Positions 11,301-23,480 of a stretch of DNA of 64,000 bases are shown piece by piece; the stretch's first letter is position 1; the number at the start of each line of letters is the position of its first letter. Below the pieces are notes generated by a model, which was given only the letters and a program-made list of their open reading frames with translations, searched no databases and was not told the DNA's origin. Source of the DNA: Delphinus delphis (Eukaryota; Chordata; Mammalia; Artiodactyla; Delphinidae); the NCBI RefSeq assembly GCF_949987515.2, contig NC_082699.1, positions 79,837,458-79,901,457 on the forward strand, read 5' to 3'. Position numbers and translations under genes: made by a program.

Positions 11301-14300
11301 GCATCCACGCACTGCTCCTCCAGGCGGCTCAGCCTCTGGTCCAGCTGCACAAAGGTCTCGGGCGCGTAGGGCAGGGAGCAGGGCTCCTGTGCCTCGTGTA
11401 CCACGTCTGCCAGGGCCAGCCCCAGTGCTGACAGCAGCCCACTATGCCTAGGGGGACAGGGACCGCACAGCGAAAGGGTGGGGTGCCTCCCACAGTGGCC
11501 CCCCGGCCCCAGGACACACGCACCACACCCAGACACACCTATGAATGTGCACGGTGTCCATGCCCAGGGCCCGGGCGATGGCGCAAGCGTGCTGCCCACC
11601 AGCTCCCCCAAAGCAAGCCAGCACGTGGGCCGAGGGGTCGTGGCCTCGCGCCTGGGGAGCCAGAAGGGGATCAGTGGCCTAGCCTGCCCCGCCCGGCCCT
11701 CCCCCATCCTGTCCCCCAGCCCTGGGCGAGGGGAGAGGCGGCTGTACCTGCGTGAGCGCGCGGATGGGCCGGCACATGGCCTCGTTGGCCACACGCACAA
11801 ACCCCATGGCCACCTCCTCCAGGCTCAGTGGGGAGGCCGGACAAGGCCCGTTGGTCAGGAAGCTGTTGACCTCGGTGGCTACAGCCTCCAGGGCCTTTCG
11901 GGACGCCTCCGGGGACAGTGGCTGGTCCTCTCCCGGCCCAAAAATGCGGGGGAAGGAGGCAGGCAGCAGGCGACCCAGGACCAGATTAGCATCCGTCACG
12001 GTCACAGGGCCTCCTGGGAGGTGTGCACGGTGTGGGGCTGGAGGTGAGCGCCGGGAGCGGGCAGTGGGGGTGGGGCTGGAGGGGTCGCTGGGCCTGGGCC
12101 GTGTGGGAAGGGGACTGGCAGAGCACGTGCCAGCTCTTACCTTTGCGGTAGCAGGCGGGGCCGGGGTGGGCTCCTGCAGACTCTGGCCCCACCACGAAGA
12201 GGCCTGACCTTTGGAGAGGGGAATTGGAGGTGGAGGTGGGCTGGGAGGCAGGGCTGGGAGGCAGGGCTGGGGGTCCGCCCAGGTGCGGGATGGGGCTGAC
12301 CTGAAGAAGAGGCGGGAGCCCCCACCAGCTGCCACGGTGTTGATGTCCAGCTGGGGGGCCTGGAGGGTGACACCAGCTGTGCTGGCCTCGAAGACGTGTT
12401 CAAATTCGCCAGCATAGCGGCTCACGTCGGTAGACGTGCCTGGTGGGAGACGGGGTGACGAGGGGTCATCCCACAGACCTGGATGCCTGACATTGCCCAG
12501 CCCGGCATCTGAGGCTCCCCCGGACCCCCCCCTCAGGCCCTCATACCTCCCATGTCAAAGCCGATGACAGGATGGCCACCCTCCACCCGGTAGGTGGTGG
12601 CTGAGTACCCAACGACGCCCCCAGCAGGGCCCGAGAGCACAGCGCGGGAGCCACTGAAGGAGTCCATGGGCGCCAGGCCACCATCGGAGCGCATGAACAG
12701 CACCTGCACGTCCTGTGGGCAGGCAGGTGGGCAGTGAGGGGCGGGGCGGCGCAGGGCGGGGGTGGCCAGGGCGGGCCGGCGGGGGGCCTCACCTTGAGCT
12801 GACCCTGGAAGCCACGGCGGAAGCCCTGCACGTAGCGCTGGATGGTGGGTGTGAGGTAGGCGTCGGCGCAGGCAGTGTGCCCCCGGGGCACGATGCGCAC
12901 CATGGGCATGGCCTCCGAGGACAGTGACACGTGTGTGAAGCCCAGCTCGCGGGCCAGGGCGCCCACCTGCTGCTCGTGCTGGGCCCACCTACGATGGCGT
13001 CCGAGTGCCGCTGAGCTAGCTGCCCACCCGCTGGCCCACCTGCCGCCCGCACCCCCAGCCAGCCCACACTCACGTGTATGAGTGCATGAGCACCACGGCC
13101 AGGCTGCGGATGCCTCGGGACAGGAGCCCCTCCAGCTTCCCTCGCAGGCCCCCCAGGTCCACAGGCTGCTGCACCTCTAGCAGGTCCCCTGTGCGGCCTG
13201 CAGGGAAGCCCGCCGCTGCCCCGTCAAAGGCCCATCGGGGCCTGCTGCCCTGCGCCCCAACACTCGGGCATCCGTACCTTTCACGGGCACCCCAGCACCT
13301 GGCTCCTCTCGATACAGCACCACACGCTCGTCCACTTCCAGCACCTCCTCGTACAGCATCTCGGGCATGGGCACGGCCTGAGGGCAGGCAGAGGCTCAGA
13401 GGAGTCCCAGGCCTGAGGGTCCCTGCCGGGGCCCTGCACGGGTGGGGCAATGCAGGCGAGCAGATGTGTCCCAACAGGCCAGTCCACAGGCCCAGGAGAC
13501 ACAGTGAGACAGGGTGACACAGTCAGAGCGGGTGGCCCCAGGAAGGCCCCCCCGGGGGGCGGCTCTCTGCCCCCAGGCCTCTGAGTGCAGCCAACTGCCC
13601 CACCCCCACAAAGGCAGCTCCTTCCCAGAGCCCAACCGTGGGGGTGAGGGTCAGGGTCCAAGACTGGGCGGAGCGGCACACAGGCATAGGACAACACGTG
13701 ACCAGTCAGGGCTAGGGGGACGCAGCATCCCACTACGAGTGCCCGGAACCTCCTCTCTATCAGCTGGTGGCCTTGGGCTGGCACTGACCCTTCCAAGGAC
13801 CGCCCTCCCTGCGGGGCCACGGCACTCCAGGGAAAACATGTGCTGCAGAGCTGGCCACCTGCTGGCGTGATGAACTCACCAGGTCAAAGAGGTCTTCACG
13901 GGCCTGGGTGCCCACATGCAGCAGGTCTCGGAAGCCGCGAGTCACCAGCAGTGCCACCCGCTCCCCGCGCCGTTCCAGCAGCGCGTTGGTAGCTACCGTG
14001 GTGCCCATGCGGATGCTGGCGATGCGACTGGTGTCCAGCGGCCGGTCCCGCGGCAACAGCATGCCCCCCTCCTGGGAACCACGTGGTCAGCCATCAGGCC
14101 TCTGGCCCCAAGTCCCTCCCCACCCCACCACTCTGCCCTGGCCACCTGCTCCAGGATGCGGCGGATGCCCTCGGTGGGTGCGTCCACATAGTTGGCGGGG
14201 TCTTCTGAGAGCAGCTTTAAGACCCTCACGTGCCCCCCTGGGCACTGGGCAAAGACATCTGTGAAGGTGCCTCCGCGGTCAATGGCAAAGTGGAAGCGCC

Positions 14301-14316
14301 CCTCCGGGCTGCCCAT
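5352..14316 (-). CDS. OPLAH: 5-oxoprolinase (ATP-hydrolysing)
   Basis: Twenty-six coding exons join in frame with GT-AG introns: 14316-14146, 14071-13880, 13377-13278, 13197-13074, 12988-12793, 12712-12547, 12439-12301, 12208-12141, 12013-11748, 11651-11539, 11447-11277, 11128-10991, 10899-10761, 10639-10527, 10340-10189, 9715-9555, 9476-9375, 9303-9129, 7512-7328, 7204-7067, 6972-6838, 6677-6528, 6403-6246, 6153-5993, 5838-5741, 5498-5352. They sum to 3858 nt, or 1285 residues (human 1288). The enzyme cleaves 5-oxo-L-proline to L-glutamate with ATP in the cytosolic gamma-glutamyl cycle. The N-terminal half is HyuA-like ('[12 protein letters not shown]' at residues 11-22, '[14 protein letters not shown]'). 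The C-terminal half is HyuB-like ('[15 protein letters not shown]', 'GHHADIGG', 'GGGGYGDP'). The start fits 'caccATGgg'. No disruption is seen. Confidence 0.97.
7513..9128 (-). other. Long OPLAH intron 18
   Basis: This 1.6 kb intron separates the exons ending 'GVFQEE' and beginning 'AVTEAL'; the other OPLAH introns are mostly 70-400 bp. It is C- and T-rich on the plus strand, and I recognise no nested gene or complete transposon in it. Confidence 0.6.
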
Positions 14317-14599
14317 GGTGGTGGGGCTGGAGTCCAGCAGCGACTCTTCAGCCGGCAGTCCTGGGAGCACTGGACAGAGGCAGTGGGTCAGCAGGGAGGC
14401 CTGGGGGGCATCCTGGGATGGGGAGAAGACAGGGGTTCCACGCCCATGAGGGGCCCTGGGTGGAGCCAGAGCCGGGCAAGTCCTGCAGGGCCTCATGACC
14501 CCCACTCCCCAGTTCCAGTGCGCAGGGTTGCAAGGGACCCCAGGGCCTGGAGCAGGCCTTTCAAAGGAGGAGGCGCGGCGGGAGCCCTCGGGCTGGGGT

Positions 14600-15420
14600 T
14601 TCTGGGCCCTTAAGCACGAAGAGGCACGTGGGTTGGGGGCTGGTGAGAAAAGGCCCACTTCCCAAAGGCTCGACCTTGGAGCAGAGGCCGAGCGGGACAC
14701 GGGGACGGGGCGGAGCCTGCGCAGACGACGGGGCGGGGCCGGGAGGCGAAGGGGAGCGGGCGGTGGGGGCGAGTGGGGCCGGGGGTGCGGACGGGGGAGC
14801 GGGGAGGATCCTGGCGCGGCGCCCACCTGGCCTGTCGGCTCCGGTCGCTCGCCGTCCGTTCGGCCGCACTCGCTCTGGGCCCTGCCCGCGCCCTCCCCCA
14901 GCCCGGAAGCGGGGCCCGCCGGGCTCTCCGGTTGCGTCAGGCTCGGGTGGCCCGGAGCCGCGGGCGGCAGGCGTCTCCATCCAGATCCCCGGCGGGGCGG
15001 CGCCGTGCCGGCGCGGCCCCACCCCGCGGCCCGGCCCCCGGGCACCTGGGCTCTGCGGCCGCCCGGCCCTGCGCCGGTCCGGAGCTCGCTGAGCGCGGGC
15101 GCCCCGGGTGCCCTCCTCCAGGTGCCCCGGGGCAGGCGGAGCGCAGACGACCTCGGACCGCGCCCCGCAGCGTGCGGCGGTGGTGGCGGCCCGGGGTGGG
15201 GGATGGGTGACGCGGGAGGGCAGAATTGAGTGGCCCGACCCGCGGCGGGGGGGCAGGGGGGCGTCCTGGAGAAACCCCTCACTCCCCGTGGGCGCGCCAG
15301 GCGCTGTGGGCTTGGGGCCCTCCACGCCGCCCTCCCAGGCCGACCGCGCGACGCTCGGGCTGATATCGCCAGACGCTGTGGTCAGTCTCGGGACCACGGG
15401 GCGGGTGGCTGCCCTTCCCT
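14600..15420. promoter_or_regulatory. CpG island and probable OPLAH promoter
   Basis: The stretch is extremely rich in C, G and CpG and contains several GC boxes of the form 'ggggcggggc' (for example 14701-14740). A splice donor on the minus strand at about 14821-14827 ('CCAG|GTGGGC') fits a non-coding first exon; the coding exon begins after the acceptor near 14373. The exact start of transcription cannot be read. Confidence 0.7.
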
Positions 15421-15719
15421 GGCCCGTTTGCCGGCGAGCTGAAAGCTGCCCGGGTGCCTGCCCAGGCCTGAGGTGGGCTGGAGCTGTGAGGGGCCGCAAA
15501 GGAACGGTGGGGGATAGGGGGCTTCCCAAGCAGAGAAACAGCAGGTGAAGGGGCCACCTCACCTCACGGGCCAGGCAGACAGGTGGCCAGACAGGCAGGG
15601 ACACGGTCCATGCCCTGGCCCCATCCCACCCCAGACTCTACCGCTTCCTTGAGCCTTGCTGGCCCTTGAAGTCTGCTTGGTCCCAAGAGGAGAGAGGGAG
15701 GTTGGCTGCTGTGAGAGCA

Positions 15720-15835
15720 CAGGGTCTGGGCCGCAACCCAGGCTGCAGCAGGGCTCCCCACGGACTGGTGGCCTCTGGCCGCCTCACATCCTCTGTATGA
15801 TGGGGCATTAAAGGGCAGCCTCACGGCTCCCTCAC
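15720..15835. repeat. Possible MIR fragment
   Basis: 'cctcacatcctctgtatgat' with the following 'ggggcattaaa' resembles the conserved core of a MIR. The match is short and degenerate. Confidence 0.35.
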
Positions 15836-16068
15836 TTCAGTCTAGCGCTGCTCTGAGGTCACTCAGAGATGTCACCCTCTCCCCGCTGCACCCCTAGAAG
15901 AGCCCCCCGACTCCATTCCTCGCCCCTTCCTCCACAGCACCTGTCAGCACCTGACAGAACACGGCTGCACGGGAGCAGGGATTTCTCCCACTTCTCGCTG
16001 TCCTGCACGGCTCGGTGAGTGCAGCCTGCGGGTCCCTGAGGAGACCCCCACGGCCCTGGCCCACGCAC

Positions 16069-16303
16069 CTCTTTCAGCATCCCTGAAGTTGATGGTTCTG
16101 CGCCGGGGCAGGCGGGGGCTGGCGGGCACCTCGGCCAGGAGCCCGGAGCTGCAGCAGCTCAGGCCGATGCCCCGGTTCCTGAGCACCAGCTTCAGCTGCT
16201 CGTTCTCCTGGATGAGCTGCACGAGCCGCCGCAGCTCTTGGTTCTCCTGTGCCAGCCGCTGGATCTCCTGCTGCAGGCCCTCGTAGCTGCTGAGGAGGGA
16301 CAT
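16069..16303 (-). CDS. Speriolin-type first coding exon, isolated (duplicate or partial gene)
   Basis: From an ATG at 16303-16301 ('ggcATGtcc') the frame gives 78 residues up to a donor 'AGAG|GTGCGT' at 16069. The protein begins 'MSLLSSYEGLQQEIQRL' and continues with a heptad-rich stretch full of Q, E, N and L, then 'VPASPRLPRRRTINF'. This looks like the N-terminal coiled-coil domain of speriolin (SPATC1). The true SPATC1 C-terminal exon is on the opposite strand 15 kb away, so the two cannot belong to one normal transcript. I find no speriolin middle or C-terminal exon downstream on the minus strand before or inside OPLAH. It may be a duplicated first exon, a truncated paralogue, a gene I cannot complete, or an assembly inversion. 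Confidence 0.6.
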
Positions 16304-16399
16304 GCCTGGCAGCGGTGGGCGGCAGCTGCCGGCAGCTGGCGGGCTGGCCAGGGGCAGCAGACCCTGCCATTGTGAGGTCAGCACTGCCCCTCAGCCGCA

Positions 16400-17500
16400 T
16401 TCCAGGGCTTCAGAGCACCTGGAGCAGGGCAAACTTAACCTCTGACCTCTGGCCCCCTGAGGGTTGAATGGCTAGAGGAGCCCAGACCTGCCTCAGGCCT
16501 GGAGTCCCCCTAGGAAGCTCCTCCTGGAGGACAGAAGCTTCTGCATCCTAGCCCAGGATGGCGGTGTTGCAGGTAGAGGGCTGCGAGATTCAGGCATCCT
16601 TCCCCACCCATCTGGCCACCAGCTGCTCGTGCCATGTTGTGGGGCTGGCTGACTGGGCACAGTCCCAGAGGCGGTCGTGGCCAGCACAGCCTCTGAAGGG
16701 GTCGGGAGAGTGGATGTTTGAGCTGCCCTGAGGGAGGGGGCATCTCTGGCCCAACAGCAAGGGGGAGCTGGACTGTGGAGGCGAAGGTGGGTCCGAGCTT
16801 GGGGGCGTGGGGTGAGCCAACGAGCACCTCAGGGCAAGGCTGGAGGCAAAGTGGTCCTGCTGCTGGGGTGGTAGGGAGTGTCACTGTCACAGGGAGGACG
16901 AGGCACCACATTCAGGGCCACACCTCAGGGCATGGGCGGGGAGGGCAGGGAGCAGGGAGGCCCCAGGAGACGTTGAGGACAGCAGGTTCCTGGGGGCAGG
17001 GGGGCCGCCTCAAGGACAACTGGGTTTACCCTTGAGATCATATAAAGGACTTCTTTCCTTCGCCCAGTCTGGCTTCCAATGGGACGGCTCTGTGCAGCTG
17101 GCATTATTTTGTGTCATTTCTTCCATCATGATCATTGTTTATTTCACATCGTCGTTTCCTTTTTGCGGGTCTGCTGTTTCCAGTTGTTAACCAGTAGTTT
17201 TCCTGGGATTTGCATGTCATTTCCCCACTGCTCCAGGGTGACACGCTGGCAGGAAGTTCTCGCCAGTGCTGAGCATGGGGGGACAGTCCTGAGAGCAGTT
17301 TCCGGGAGACTGGGGAGCAGCCACACTTAATCTCGATGGAAGTGATGTCAATTTTAATGGTTTCTGTAAGTGGGAAATAATCCTCATTCTAAGGGTTATG
17401 AAGTAGAGTGTTTATGCAGAACTAGAGATCTTACCCCCAAACGACGACAGGCTCAGGGCAGTCAACTTCCAGCTCAGACGCTCTCTGGAGGCCAGAGGGT
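16400..17500. other. Intergenic, no gene seen
   Basis: The first 600 bp are GC-rich; from about 17040 the base composition drops and old, unidentifiable repeat sequence seems likely. No exon could be supported. Confidence 0.5.
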
Positions 17501-17504
17501 AGAC

Positions 17505-18259
17505 TGTGGTAGGCAGAATTCTAAGAAGGGCCCCAAGTTTTCCTGCCCTGGCACACGCGCCCTGCATAATTCCAGTACTGTGAGTAGAATGGCTTTTACA
17601 CCCATGATTGTGTTATGACACAGCTGAGGTATAAAGGGATATTATCCTGGGCAGACCTGGCTTAATCAGGAGATCCCATATAAGGACGGCTTTCTTCCTG
17701 GAGGAAGGATGCAAAGCTCCAGAGAGATTCACGCAAGGGAGATTCTCCACTGCTGGGGGGCCATGAGGCAGGACATGTGGGCAGCCCCTAGGACCTGATA
17801 TGTCATAGCCAAAATCTTGAAAGACAAAGAGAAAACTTCAAAAGCCACAAGATAAAAATAACTCATCACATATAAGAGAATACCATAAGATTTACACCTA
17901 ACTTCTCATCAGAAACAATGGAGGCCAGGAGACAATGGGATGATAAACTCAAATTACTAAAAAACTCAAGCAAGAATCCAATATTTTGGAAAATGATCTT
18001 TTGTAAATTCAGGTGAAATAAAGTCCAAAATAAACAAAGAGAGAATCTATTGTTAGCAGACCTACCTTACAAGAAATACTAAAGAAAGTTCTTCAAGCTG
18101 AAAGGAAGTCACATGAAATAGTCATTCTAGTCCAGTTGCCCAAATGCAGCCATGTTGCACCCAGACTTGTGACCTGCAGAGCTGTGAGTTTACAAGTGGA
18201 TGTAGTTTTAAGCCACTGCATTTGGGGCAGCCTATTCCATAGCAGTGGAAGCTAGCACA
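17505..18259 (+). repeat. Solo LTR of MaLR (MLT1-like) type, split by an L1 fragment
   Basis: The element begins 'TGTGGTAGGCAGAATTCTAAG' at 17505 and ends 'ttttaagccactgcatttgg...CTAGCACA' at 18259, i.e. TG...CA ends. The two halves are 17505-about 17805 and about 18122-18259. No viral coding sequence is attached. The family name is from memory. Confidence 0.55.
17806..18121 (+). repeat. L1 fragment inserted in the LTR
   Basis: The block 'acttctcatcagaaacaatg', followed by 'gaggccaggagacaatggga' and 'ccttacaagaaatactaaag', is typical of old mammalian L1 sequence. It is AT-rich against the flanking LTR. Confidence 0.6.
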
Positions 18260-19109
18260 GCCTCCCGTGTTGAAGGAAACAGAGGCGCTGATTATACAAG
18301 TAGCTGGGTTGCAAAGGAAATGGCATGTGCACTGTCCCGGGGCAGAGTCAGCCTTGAGACCTGGGATGGGAACTTGGAGCGGATACACTTGGATCTTTGG
18401 CTGCCAAACTCCCACGAGCCCCTTCCTGGCAGAAGCAGCCCCTCGTTCCTCACTGGAGGAGCGGGCAGTGGCCTCCCCTGGGGTGCAGAGGGCCGCCGAC
18501 CACTGCTGCCACTGTAGGTGCACGTGCTGTCTCCCCTCAACAGGTGCGTCCAGTTCTCAGTCCTTGGACTCTGACCTGGCTTTCTGCCTTATTTTGACTG
18601 GAAGAACGTGGTGGAAGTGACAGTGTTCCTGTGCCGAGCCGTGACCTTGAGAGGCCTGGCAGGGGCAGGAGTTCCAGGAGTGACCCTGTCACTCTGGAGA
18701 CTGTCACTCTGGGCGTGCAGCAGTCATTCGTGGAGGTCTACTTCTTGGTAAGAAGAGCGGGACCTGCCCCTCCTCGCCCTGCTCTGCATCATGACAGCTG
18801 GGCTCCGAGAGGCTGTGGCCAAGAGCACGGGGCGCCCTGGGCTTGGCTCCAGCCGAGGGCAGAGGAAACTGGGAGAGACGAACTGAGAAGACGAGGCCTC
18901 CCCCGCAACACCCGCGGGTCAGGGGTATCTCTGGGAGGGGCAGGCTCCCACCCGCCCCAGCTCCCCCAGACCCCAGCCAGCGGTGAGGGGGTGAGACGGA
19001 AGGACGAGTGGCTCCACAGCGTAGCTGAGCAGCTCCTCGGACGCTGAGTGTGGTGTTGGGGAGGATGGTGGAGATCCTAGTGGTGAGAAATTATTAAGGA
19101 GCTCAAACA

Positions 19110-19231
19110 GGACTTTCCTGGCAGTCCAGTGGTTAAGACTCCCTGCTTCCAATGCAGAGGGCATGGGTTCAATCCCTGGTCGGGGAGCTAAGATCCCACA
19201 TGCTGCACTGAGCAGCCCCCCCCCAAAAAAA
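19110..19231 (+). mobile_element. CHR-type tRNA-derived SINE
   Basis: The head 'ggactttcctggcagtccag' and 'ggttcaatccctggtcgggg' are followed by a short A-rich tail. The flanks 'agctcaaaca' (19100) and 'agctcgaaca' (19230) look like a target-site duplication. Confidence 0.85.
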
Positions 19232-19690
19232 GCTCGAACACGTTACCACAAATCCGAAGGCTTAGAACAACAGACATTTATTCTCTTCCAGTTCTAAGGG
19301 CCGGAAGTCCAAACGGAGTCATTTGGGCTAAAATCAAGATGTCAGCCAGGACAGTTCCTTCTGGAGGGTCCGGGGGTGGGGTGGGGGGGGGAGGGGGGAG
19401 GAGTTTGTTCCTCGCTGCGGCCAGCAGTCGGCGCTCCCCGGCTTGTGGCTGCATCACTCCAATCTGCCTCCAAGGCCACCTCTCCTCCTCCTCTGCTTCT
19501 GCAACCAAATGCCCCTCTGCTTCCACCTTAAAAGGATACTCATGATTACATGTAGGGCCCACCTGGATACTCTAGGACACTCCCTCCTTCTCAAGACCCT
19601 TAGCTTAATCATACGTGCAAAGTTCCTTTTGCCATTGAAAGTGACATTCACAGTCTTTGGGAATTAGGACCTGGCTATTCTTCAGCCTGT
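19232..19690 (-). repeat. Old MaLR-type LTR fragment
   Basis: 'ttaccacaaatccgaaggct' with 'tagaacaacagacatttatt', later 'ggatactcatgattacatgt', resembles the reverse complement of MLT1-like LTRs. The SINE at 19110 sits at its edge. It has a G-rich insertion near 19373-19403. No viral gene is present. Confidence 0.45.
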
Positions 19691-19879
19691 TACAATGGCT
19701 GGACGTGGGGCAGACTTGAAAGTGTTCCTCAACCGCAACCTGATTCATCAGCAAAGGGCAGCACGTCACTGGCTTGGGAGCTGAAGCACAACCTGTGCCC
19801 AGTCGGTGGCTGAACCCTAAGCTATGCTGACTCAGACGCAACTTCTGGGCAGCCAGGCTTAACTATAAGAAGGGGGGGG

Positions 19880-20182
19880 GGGACTTCTCCAGTGGCACAG
19901 TGGTTAAGAATCCGCCTGCCAATGCAGGGGACACGGGTTCGAGCCCTGGTCTGGGAAGATCCCACGTGCCGGGGGGCAACTAAGCCCATGTGCCACAACT
20001 ACTGAAGCCCGCGCGCCTAGAGCCCGTCCTCTGCAACAAGAGAAGCCACCGCAATGAGGAGCCCACGCAGCGCAACCAAGAGTAGCCCCCGCTCGCCGCA
20101 ACTAGAGAAAGCCCGCGCGCAGCAACGAAGACCCAACGCAGCCAGAAATAAATAAATAAATTTATTTATTAAAAAAAAAAAA
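19880..20182 (+). mobile_element. Full-length CHR-type SINE
   Basis: The sequence runs from 'gggacttctccagtggcaca' through 'gacacgggttcgagccctgg' and the long CHR body ('agaagccaccgcaatgagga', 'gcgcgcagcaacgaagaccc') to 'aaataaataaat' and an A tail. It is preceded by a run of G. Confidence 0.93.
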
Positions 20183-20189
20183 GGAGGGG

Positions 20190-21510
20190 GGAGGGGGCCT
20201 GAGGAGTGACGTCATAGCTGCACACTGTGGAGGAACAGACTTCACAGAACTGCTGCAGACAAGCCACTGGACTAATTAACAGCAACAGCAACAAGCCCAA
20301 GGAGGGGCCAGCTAAACGTGACCCAGAGTTACTACAACAGATCACCTAAAACGTCCAGCTTTCAGCAAAACACCCTGAGACGTGCAGAGAAACAGGACAG
20401 GGTGATGGCTGCACAGGAGAGGCGCGCAGCAGTCACTGCCCTTGAAGGGCCAGGTCTTGGATTCGTAGACAGAGACATCAAAGCTTCGCTCACACAAAGG
20501 CCCGTGAGAGGGGTGGCTGTAGTGGCAGGCGGTGGCAGGCCCCTCTGCCACTGCAAATACCCCACCTGGGGCAGCAGAGACCCACAACCTCACTCGCACC
20601 CCTTCCACCTGGAGGGGCAGTTATTCTGCCCCAAACCAACCCCTGTTCTGGACACGGCTTTGCCTCCCTGACAGCTCCTCTCCCAGCACCTTCACCCCAG
20701 GCTTACCAAGTGCCTTACCTCCCGCTAGATGGGGATGCACACCAAGGACCCATCTGAGAGCCGATGGCCCACGGCAATGAGCTCGTGACCCCGGGACTCG
20801 CTGGTCTTCCCAGGTTCCCCACCAGCCTAACGGAATGGAGACCGTCTGTTGAAGGCCCTGCCGTGCTTCCAACTGGCTGTCGACCCCTCCTGGGATGGGA
20901 CGCTGCTGAGATGCGTCTGTGCTGCCTAAGGGGTCTGGGGTCTGGGGACAGATTCACTGCGAGGTCATGAGGCTCAACTCGGGACTCTTCCAGGCCAGGG
21001 CCCCAGCAAAGTGTTCACAGGGTCGCACATTTTGTAAAATTTGCAAAGTACATAATTTAATCCCAGTCGGTTAATGCTGTCTCTTCCCACTGCCACCCGC
21101 TTTGGGTCATTTCCTCCCCTGCTGCACTGAATGGGGGGGGCCTCGTGGGCTCCACTCAGGGAGGCTGAGTCGGGAGGGCTTTAGTGTGGTTCTGGGGGGA
21201 ACATTCACTCCCTGATGTAGTGCAGTTATTGCTGTCATTCTGGTGGAGAAGTGGCCGCCAGGAACACACCCGCCTGTGTGCTGTGTGTCACTACACGTCA
21301 AGCTAATGCAATTGGCTGAAGAGTGTCGTCAATTCGAAAACCATCTAAGTTAGTCACAGACAAGAGCCCCCAAAGGCCCTGAAATCTTAGGGCTCATACG
21401 TAAAAGAAATTTGATAGAGGTTTTCTCAAATTTAATAATTCTAAAAATGTACACAATATTAGCTAAAGGTGCTGTTACCTGAAAACAACTTTTCTCCTAA
21501 GCTGTAAGTT
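20190..21510. other. Intergenic, no gene seen
   Basis: Sequence of mixed composition without recognisable exons; small A/T-rich tracts around 21030-21060 and 21420-21460. Confidence 0.5.
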
Positions 21511-21528
21511 ATAAAAATAAACTTTGAT

Positions 21529-21735
21529 GGGACTTCCTTGGTGGTCCAGAGGGTAAGACTCTGCACTCCCAGTGCAGGGGGCCCACGTTCGATCCCTGGT
21601 CGGGGAACTAGATCCCGCATGCATGCTGCAACTAAGAAGTCAGTATGCTGCAACTAAGAAGCCCGCCTGCTGCAACTAAAAAGATCCCGTGTGCCACAAC
21701 GAAGACACGGCGCAGCCAAAATAAATAAATATATT
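21529..21735 (+). mobile_element. CHR-type SINE with clear target-site duplication
   Basis: It begins 'gggacttccttggtggtcca' and ends 'aaataaataaatatatt'. The 14-bp duplication 'aaataaactttgat' occurs at 21515-21528 and again from 21736. Confidence 0.92.
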
Positions 21736-21991
21736 AAATAAACTTTGATTAAGCATGTTAGAGGGGAGACTAAATTATCCTCTCTCCATATACAGAAGGA
21801 GACATCATGAAAGTGTCATCATCTTAAGAGGTGACAGATTTTGCATCTGAAAAGCACAGGGGAAACATTAGAAATATGTCAGGAAGTTAATTGATGACAT
21901 TATGTTTGTTTTCTGTGTGTTGCACGTTGGGATTTCTTTCCTCACGCTGTTCACTTAATTTTGTATATATGATTTTGTCCTGTTTCTTTTT

Positions 21992-22168
21992 AAAAAAAAA
22001 GTTTATTTATTTATTAATAAAATTAGTTGCGGCACACGGGATCTTCATTGTGGCATGTGGGATCTTTAGCTGTGGCATGCGGGATCTAGTTCCCTCACCA
22101 GGGATCGAACCTGGGCCCCCTGCATTGGGAGCATGGAGTCTTAACCACTGGACCACCAGGGAAATCCC
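21992..22168 (-). mobile_element. CHR-type SINE, reverse orientation
   Basis: The reverse complement of the SINE head ends at 'gaccaccagggaaatccc'; the A-tail is read as 'ttatttatttattaataaaa' after 22000. Flanks 'gtcctgtttctt' and 'gtcctctgtttctt' suggest the target duplication. Confidence 0.9.
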
Positions 22169-22169
22169 T

Positions 22170-23480
22170 GTCCTCTGTTTCTTAAAGAGGGCCCTGAGGC
22201 TGCTCTCCTTCAGACGATGTTTGCAGAGCTGTGGCGTCTGGGAACCTAGGTTTCAGAAGGGTTCCTACCATTCCCCAATAAGAGTGGCTCACTGAACCTA
22301 AACTCTTTGTACAAACAAATATGGTTTATGCTAAACTCCTGCTTTCGTCCCAGGACTCTGGGTACATACCAGGCAGGCGTGCCTACATGACCGTGACCAG
22401 CTCCCTATGAAAGCTGTAGGCCCTGAGTCTCCAGTGAGCTTCGCTGGTGGCCAGCATTTCACACACATTGTTGCACCTTGTTCCCGGGGGGATGGAGTGT
22501 GTCCTGAGCGATTTCTCAAGGAGAGGACTCTGGAAGCTGGGGCCTGCTTTGCTCTTACTTTGCCCCACCAGCCTTTTCCCTTTGCTGATTTTGATTAACA
22601 TTCTCTCCCTTGAATCGTGGTCATGAGTACAACTGTATGTGCTGAATTCTATGAGTCCTAGTCAATCACTGAATCCAGGGCTGGTCTTGGGGATCCTCAA
22701 CACAGCTCCCAAATTTGTATAAGCTTTAGGCCCCAAATGTGAATCCACCCATGTGTGTACCCTATGGCTAGAACACAAGGGCCAGAGAAACAAGGGGTTC
22801 TCATTCCTGAACAGCCCATACCCTAAACCAGAGATGCTGCCAGGTTGGAGATCTTAGTTCCTGGGGTGGGGGGACACTTCCACAAGGGGACACAGTAAGG
22901 TTAGCACTGATCTGGAAGGAAAAGCCACCCCGCAGTCACTCTGGGCTCCTTAGGCCCAGAACCAACATTATCCTAATTATCCTGAGCTGCTAGGGCCAAC
23001 CATGAAACGAGGGCGGGGCACCCGGGGGGCTTCCACCTGCGGCAATGGACTACAGCAATCTTGACCTAGTAAGAACTGGAAGAGTAAGAGCCCACACTGC
23101 TGAGGGAAGAAGGCCTGCTCAGTCCAGCTGAAGAGTCGAGGGTGAGGGGATGGAGGATGGCTAGTGGCAGAGAATGACGGCCATCATTCACGGCCTTCGA
23201 CCAGGCACAGTGGCAGGGTCTCATGCCCCAGTATTCTAGGAGACCACCGCCTTGGAGGGGACGCTTTGTCTAGGACTTGGGCCCAAGCCCACCACAGTAT
23301 GTCCATTCCACCTGCTCTTCTCATGGCTTGACATTGAACTGCTTCTATGGGGGTGGGGGGGTGGGTGGGGAGGGCATGTCCCCTCCCCTTGAGCCTGGCA
23401 GACCTCTGTGACTGCCTTGACCCAGAATTTGGCGAGAGTGCCACTACGTGACTTCTGAGGCTAGGTCTTAGAACACCATG
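22170..23480. other. Intergenic, no gene seen
   Basis: No exon, RNA gene or complete transposon could be identified. A 'ggtgggggggtgggtgggga' run sits at 23350-23370. Confidence 0.5.

Noticed and set aside
17505..19690. Possible endogenous retrovirus
   Set aside because: Only solo LTR-like pieces of an ancient non-autonomous MaLR type are seen; no viral coding sequence is present.
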